A program made the position numbers and the translations under genes. A model generated the notes under the pieces. It had not been told where the DNA came from, made no database searches, and worked only from the letters and a program-made list of their open reading frames with translations. From Comamonadaceae bacterium (lineage in GTDB: Bacteria; Pseudomonadota; Gammaproteobacteria; Burkholderiales; Burkholderiaceae_C): a stretch of DNA of 42,314 nucleotides. The stretch covers positions 1 through 42,314 of the forward strand of contig CANJWZ010000038.1 in assembly GCA_947478725.1 (NCBI GenBank), in the 5' to 3' direction. Below, piece by piece: positions 41,480 through 42,314 of this stretch (its first letter is position 1; each line of letters begins with the position of its first letter).

Positions 41480-42160
41480 TTACCGCAAAATCATGGCTAA
41501 AGGCGTAATGAGCGAATACAGGAGGCGATAAGACAGCGCCATCATCGGCTCCATCCATAGCGGGCCAAACACTTTAAAAACAATCAAACCCAGCACAATG
41601 AAAAACCCAAACGGTTCAACACGAGCCAGGTATTGGCCGTAGCGCCACGGCAGCAGGCCAACAGCCACACGACCACCATCCAGCGGTGGCAGTGGGAACA
41701 AGTTAAGCACAGCCAGCGCCAGATTGATGACGATGCCTGCTTTGGCCATCAGCACAAAAAAGTCGTCGGCTGCATCAGTGCTTTGAAGCACGACAAATAT
41801 CACCGCCCAAATCAAGGCCTGTACAAAGTTAACGCCCGGTCCAGCAAGCGCTACCCACACCATGTCGCGCTTGGGGTTGCGCAGGTTACCAAAGCGCACC
41901 GGCACAGGCTTGGCGTAACCCAATACAAACGGCCCGCCGGGGATGGAAAATGTGGCGAGGTACATCATGGCAGGCATCAAAATAGTGCCGACAGGATCAA
42001 TGTGTTTGAGCGGGTTTAGCGTAACGCGCCCTAAAACCCAAGCGGTATCATCACCAAAATAACGCGCCACATACCCGTGTGCAGCTTCGTGCAGCGTGAT
42101 GGCAAACAGCACTGGCAGGGCGTAAATGGCGACGGTTTGAATCAGGTTTGAAATATCCAT
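41480..42160 (-). CDS. site-2-type membrane protease (M50 family)
   Basis: A 226-residue polytopic protein with about six hydrophobic segments. The zinc-binding HEAAH (residues 24-28 in FAITLHEAAHGYVARYFGDD) and the second-site motif LNLFPLPPLDGGRVAVGLLP (N-P-x-D-G type) mark a short M50 (SpoIVFB/YwhC-like) intramembrane metalloprotease. Orthologues lie next to trpS or tsaC in related bacteria, but their substrates are generally unknown. It is upstream of trpS, 19 bases away. Confidence 0.92.
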   Translation of the reverse strand: MDISNLIQTVAIYALPVLFAITLHEAAHGYVARYFGDDTAWVLGRVTLNPLKHIDPVGTILMPAMMYLATFSIPGGPFVLGYAKPVPVRFGNLRNPKRDMVWVALAGPGVNFVQALIWAVIFVVLQSTDAADDFFVLMAKAGIVINLALAVLNLFPLPPLDGGRVAVGLLPWRYGQYLARVEPFGFFIVLGLIVFKVFGPLWMEPMMALSYRLLYSLITPLAMILR

Positions 42161-42208
42161 CGCCCGATTATCCCTGTGTATCCCTGGCGCTTACGGTTCT
42201 CAGGGACT

Positions 42209-42314
42209 TCAGGTTTGCAGGCCCAGCACCGCGATGTCGCCGCGCCCCAGACGCGTGACCAATGCCTCGCCGCCATCGCCCATGGCGGTCAGGTCAATCA
42301 CCGTCGTGGGCTGC
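42209..42314 (-). CDS. TsaC/Sua5/YrdC-family protein, C-terminal end (partial)
   Basis: The last 34 codons on the minus strand, open to the window edge, read PTTVIDLTAMGDGGEALVTR and LGRGDIAVLGLQ before TGA. PSTVIDLT followed by a Gly/Arg-rich R.GaGd pattern is the end of L-threonylcarbamoyladenylate synthase-type (YrdC/YciO) proteins, which make the tRNA t6A precursor. The rest of the gene lies right of the window. Confidence 0.75.
   Translation of the reverse strand, partial: QPTTVIDLTAMGDGGEALVTRLGRGDIAVLGLQT

Overview
The window reads as chromosomal DNA of a betaproteobacterium of the order Burkholderiales, most likely family Comamonadaceae (Polaromonas/Rhodoferax-like). This is inferred from three Bug-type (TctC) solute receptors without membrane partners, the gene order tsaC/sua5 – M50 protease – trpS at the right end, and a TRAP/CoA-transferase/CitE catabolic cluster. 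The right end (about 40.1-42.3 kb) is conserved backbone. Nearly everything to its left is accessory: catabolic operons, IS relics, decayed genes and dispersed repeats.

Layout. 1-1 kb: the tail of a ParE-type toxin, a tiny convergent ORF and copy A of a 220-bp dispersed repeat. 1-3.5 kb: an IclR regulator divergent from a Bug receptor plus cupin pair. 3.5-4.4 kb: relics of a thermonuclease gene and an IS3 transposase. 4.4-7.1 kb: an operon of ICL/PEP-mutase-like lyase, class II aldolase/adducin-like protein and Bug receptor, behind a near-consensus promoter with a 32-bp dyad just downstream. 7.1-9.6 kb: IS5 and IS3 wrecks and small unknowns. 9.8-12.9 kb: an AT-rich, probably imported purine/methylthioadenosine salvage operon (apt-mtnA-class II aldolase-mtnP). 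13.2-15 kb: a second cupin plus Bug pair. 15.2-18.2 kb: five small or medium exported proteins, including an M15 peptidase. 18.2-19.3 kb: repeat copy B and an L-2-haloacid dehalogenase. 19.4-22 kb: katG with a clear terminator and a small downstream ORF. 22.2-25.5 kb: an isomerase/SDR pair divergent from a TetR – haloalkane dehalogenase – DUF1330 operon. 25.5-27.7 kb: a truncated response-regulator copy, VOC and ABM-domain proteins and a PEP-CTERM-like relic. 28-39.3 kb: a LysR regulator divergent from a long catabolic run of Gfo/Idh/MocA oxidoreductase, ThDP enzyme, TRAP transporter (Q, M, P), amidohydrolase, CoA-transferase, CitE-like lyase and MBL-fold hydrolase. 39.4-42.3 kb: an intact response regulator with a degenerate receiver, trpS, an M50 protease and the end of tsaC/sua5.

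How it fits together. The salvage operon has a clear logic. MtnP splits methylthioadenosine into adenine and methylthioribose-1-phosphate, Apt recovers the adenine, MtnA isomerises the sugar phosphate and the aldolase-fold protein should act on the product; there is no MtnC/D/E route in view. The 28-39 kb cluster looks like a complete uptake-to-central-metabolism pathway for an unidentified organic acid: TRAP import, oxidation, ThDP C-C chemistry, hydrolysis, CoA activation and CitE-type cleavage. That segment lies between two directly repeated copies of the same response-regulator gene, one intact beside trpS and one truncated at 25.5 kb, which suggests it entered or was rearranged as a block. 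All functional statements come from reading motifs and context; no database search was run.
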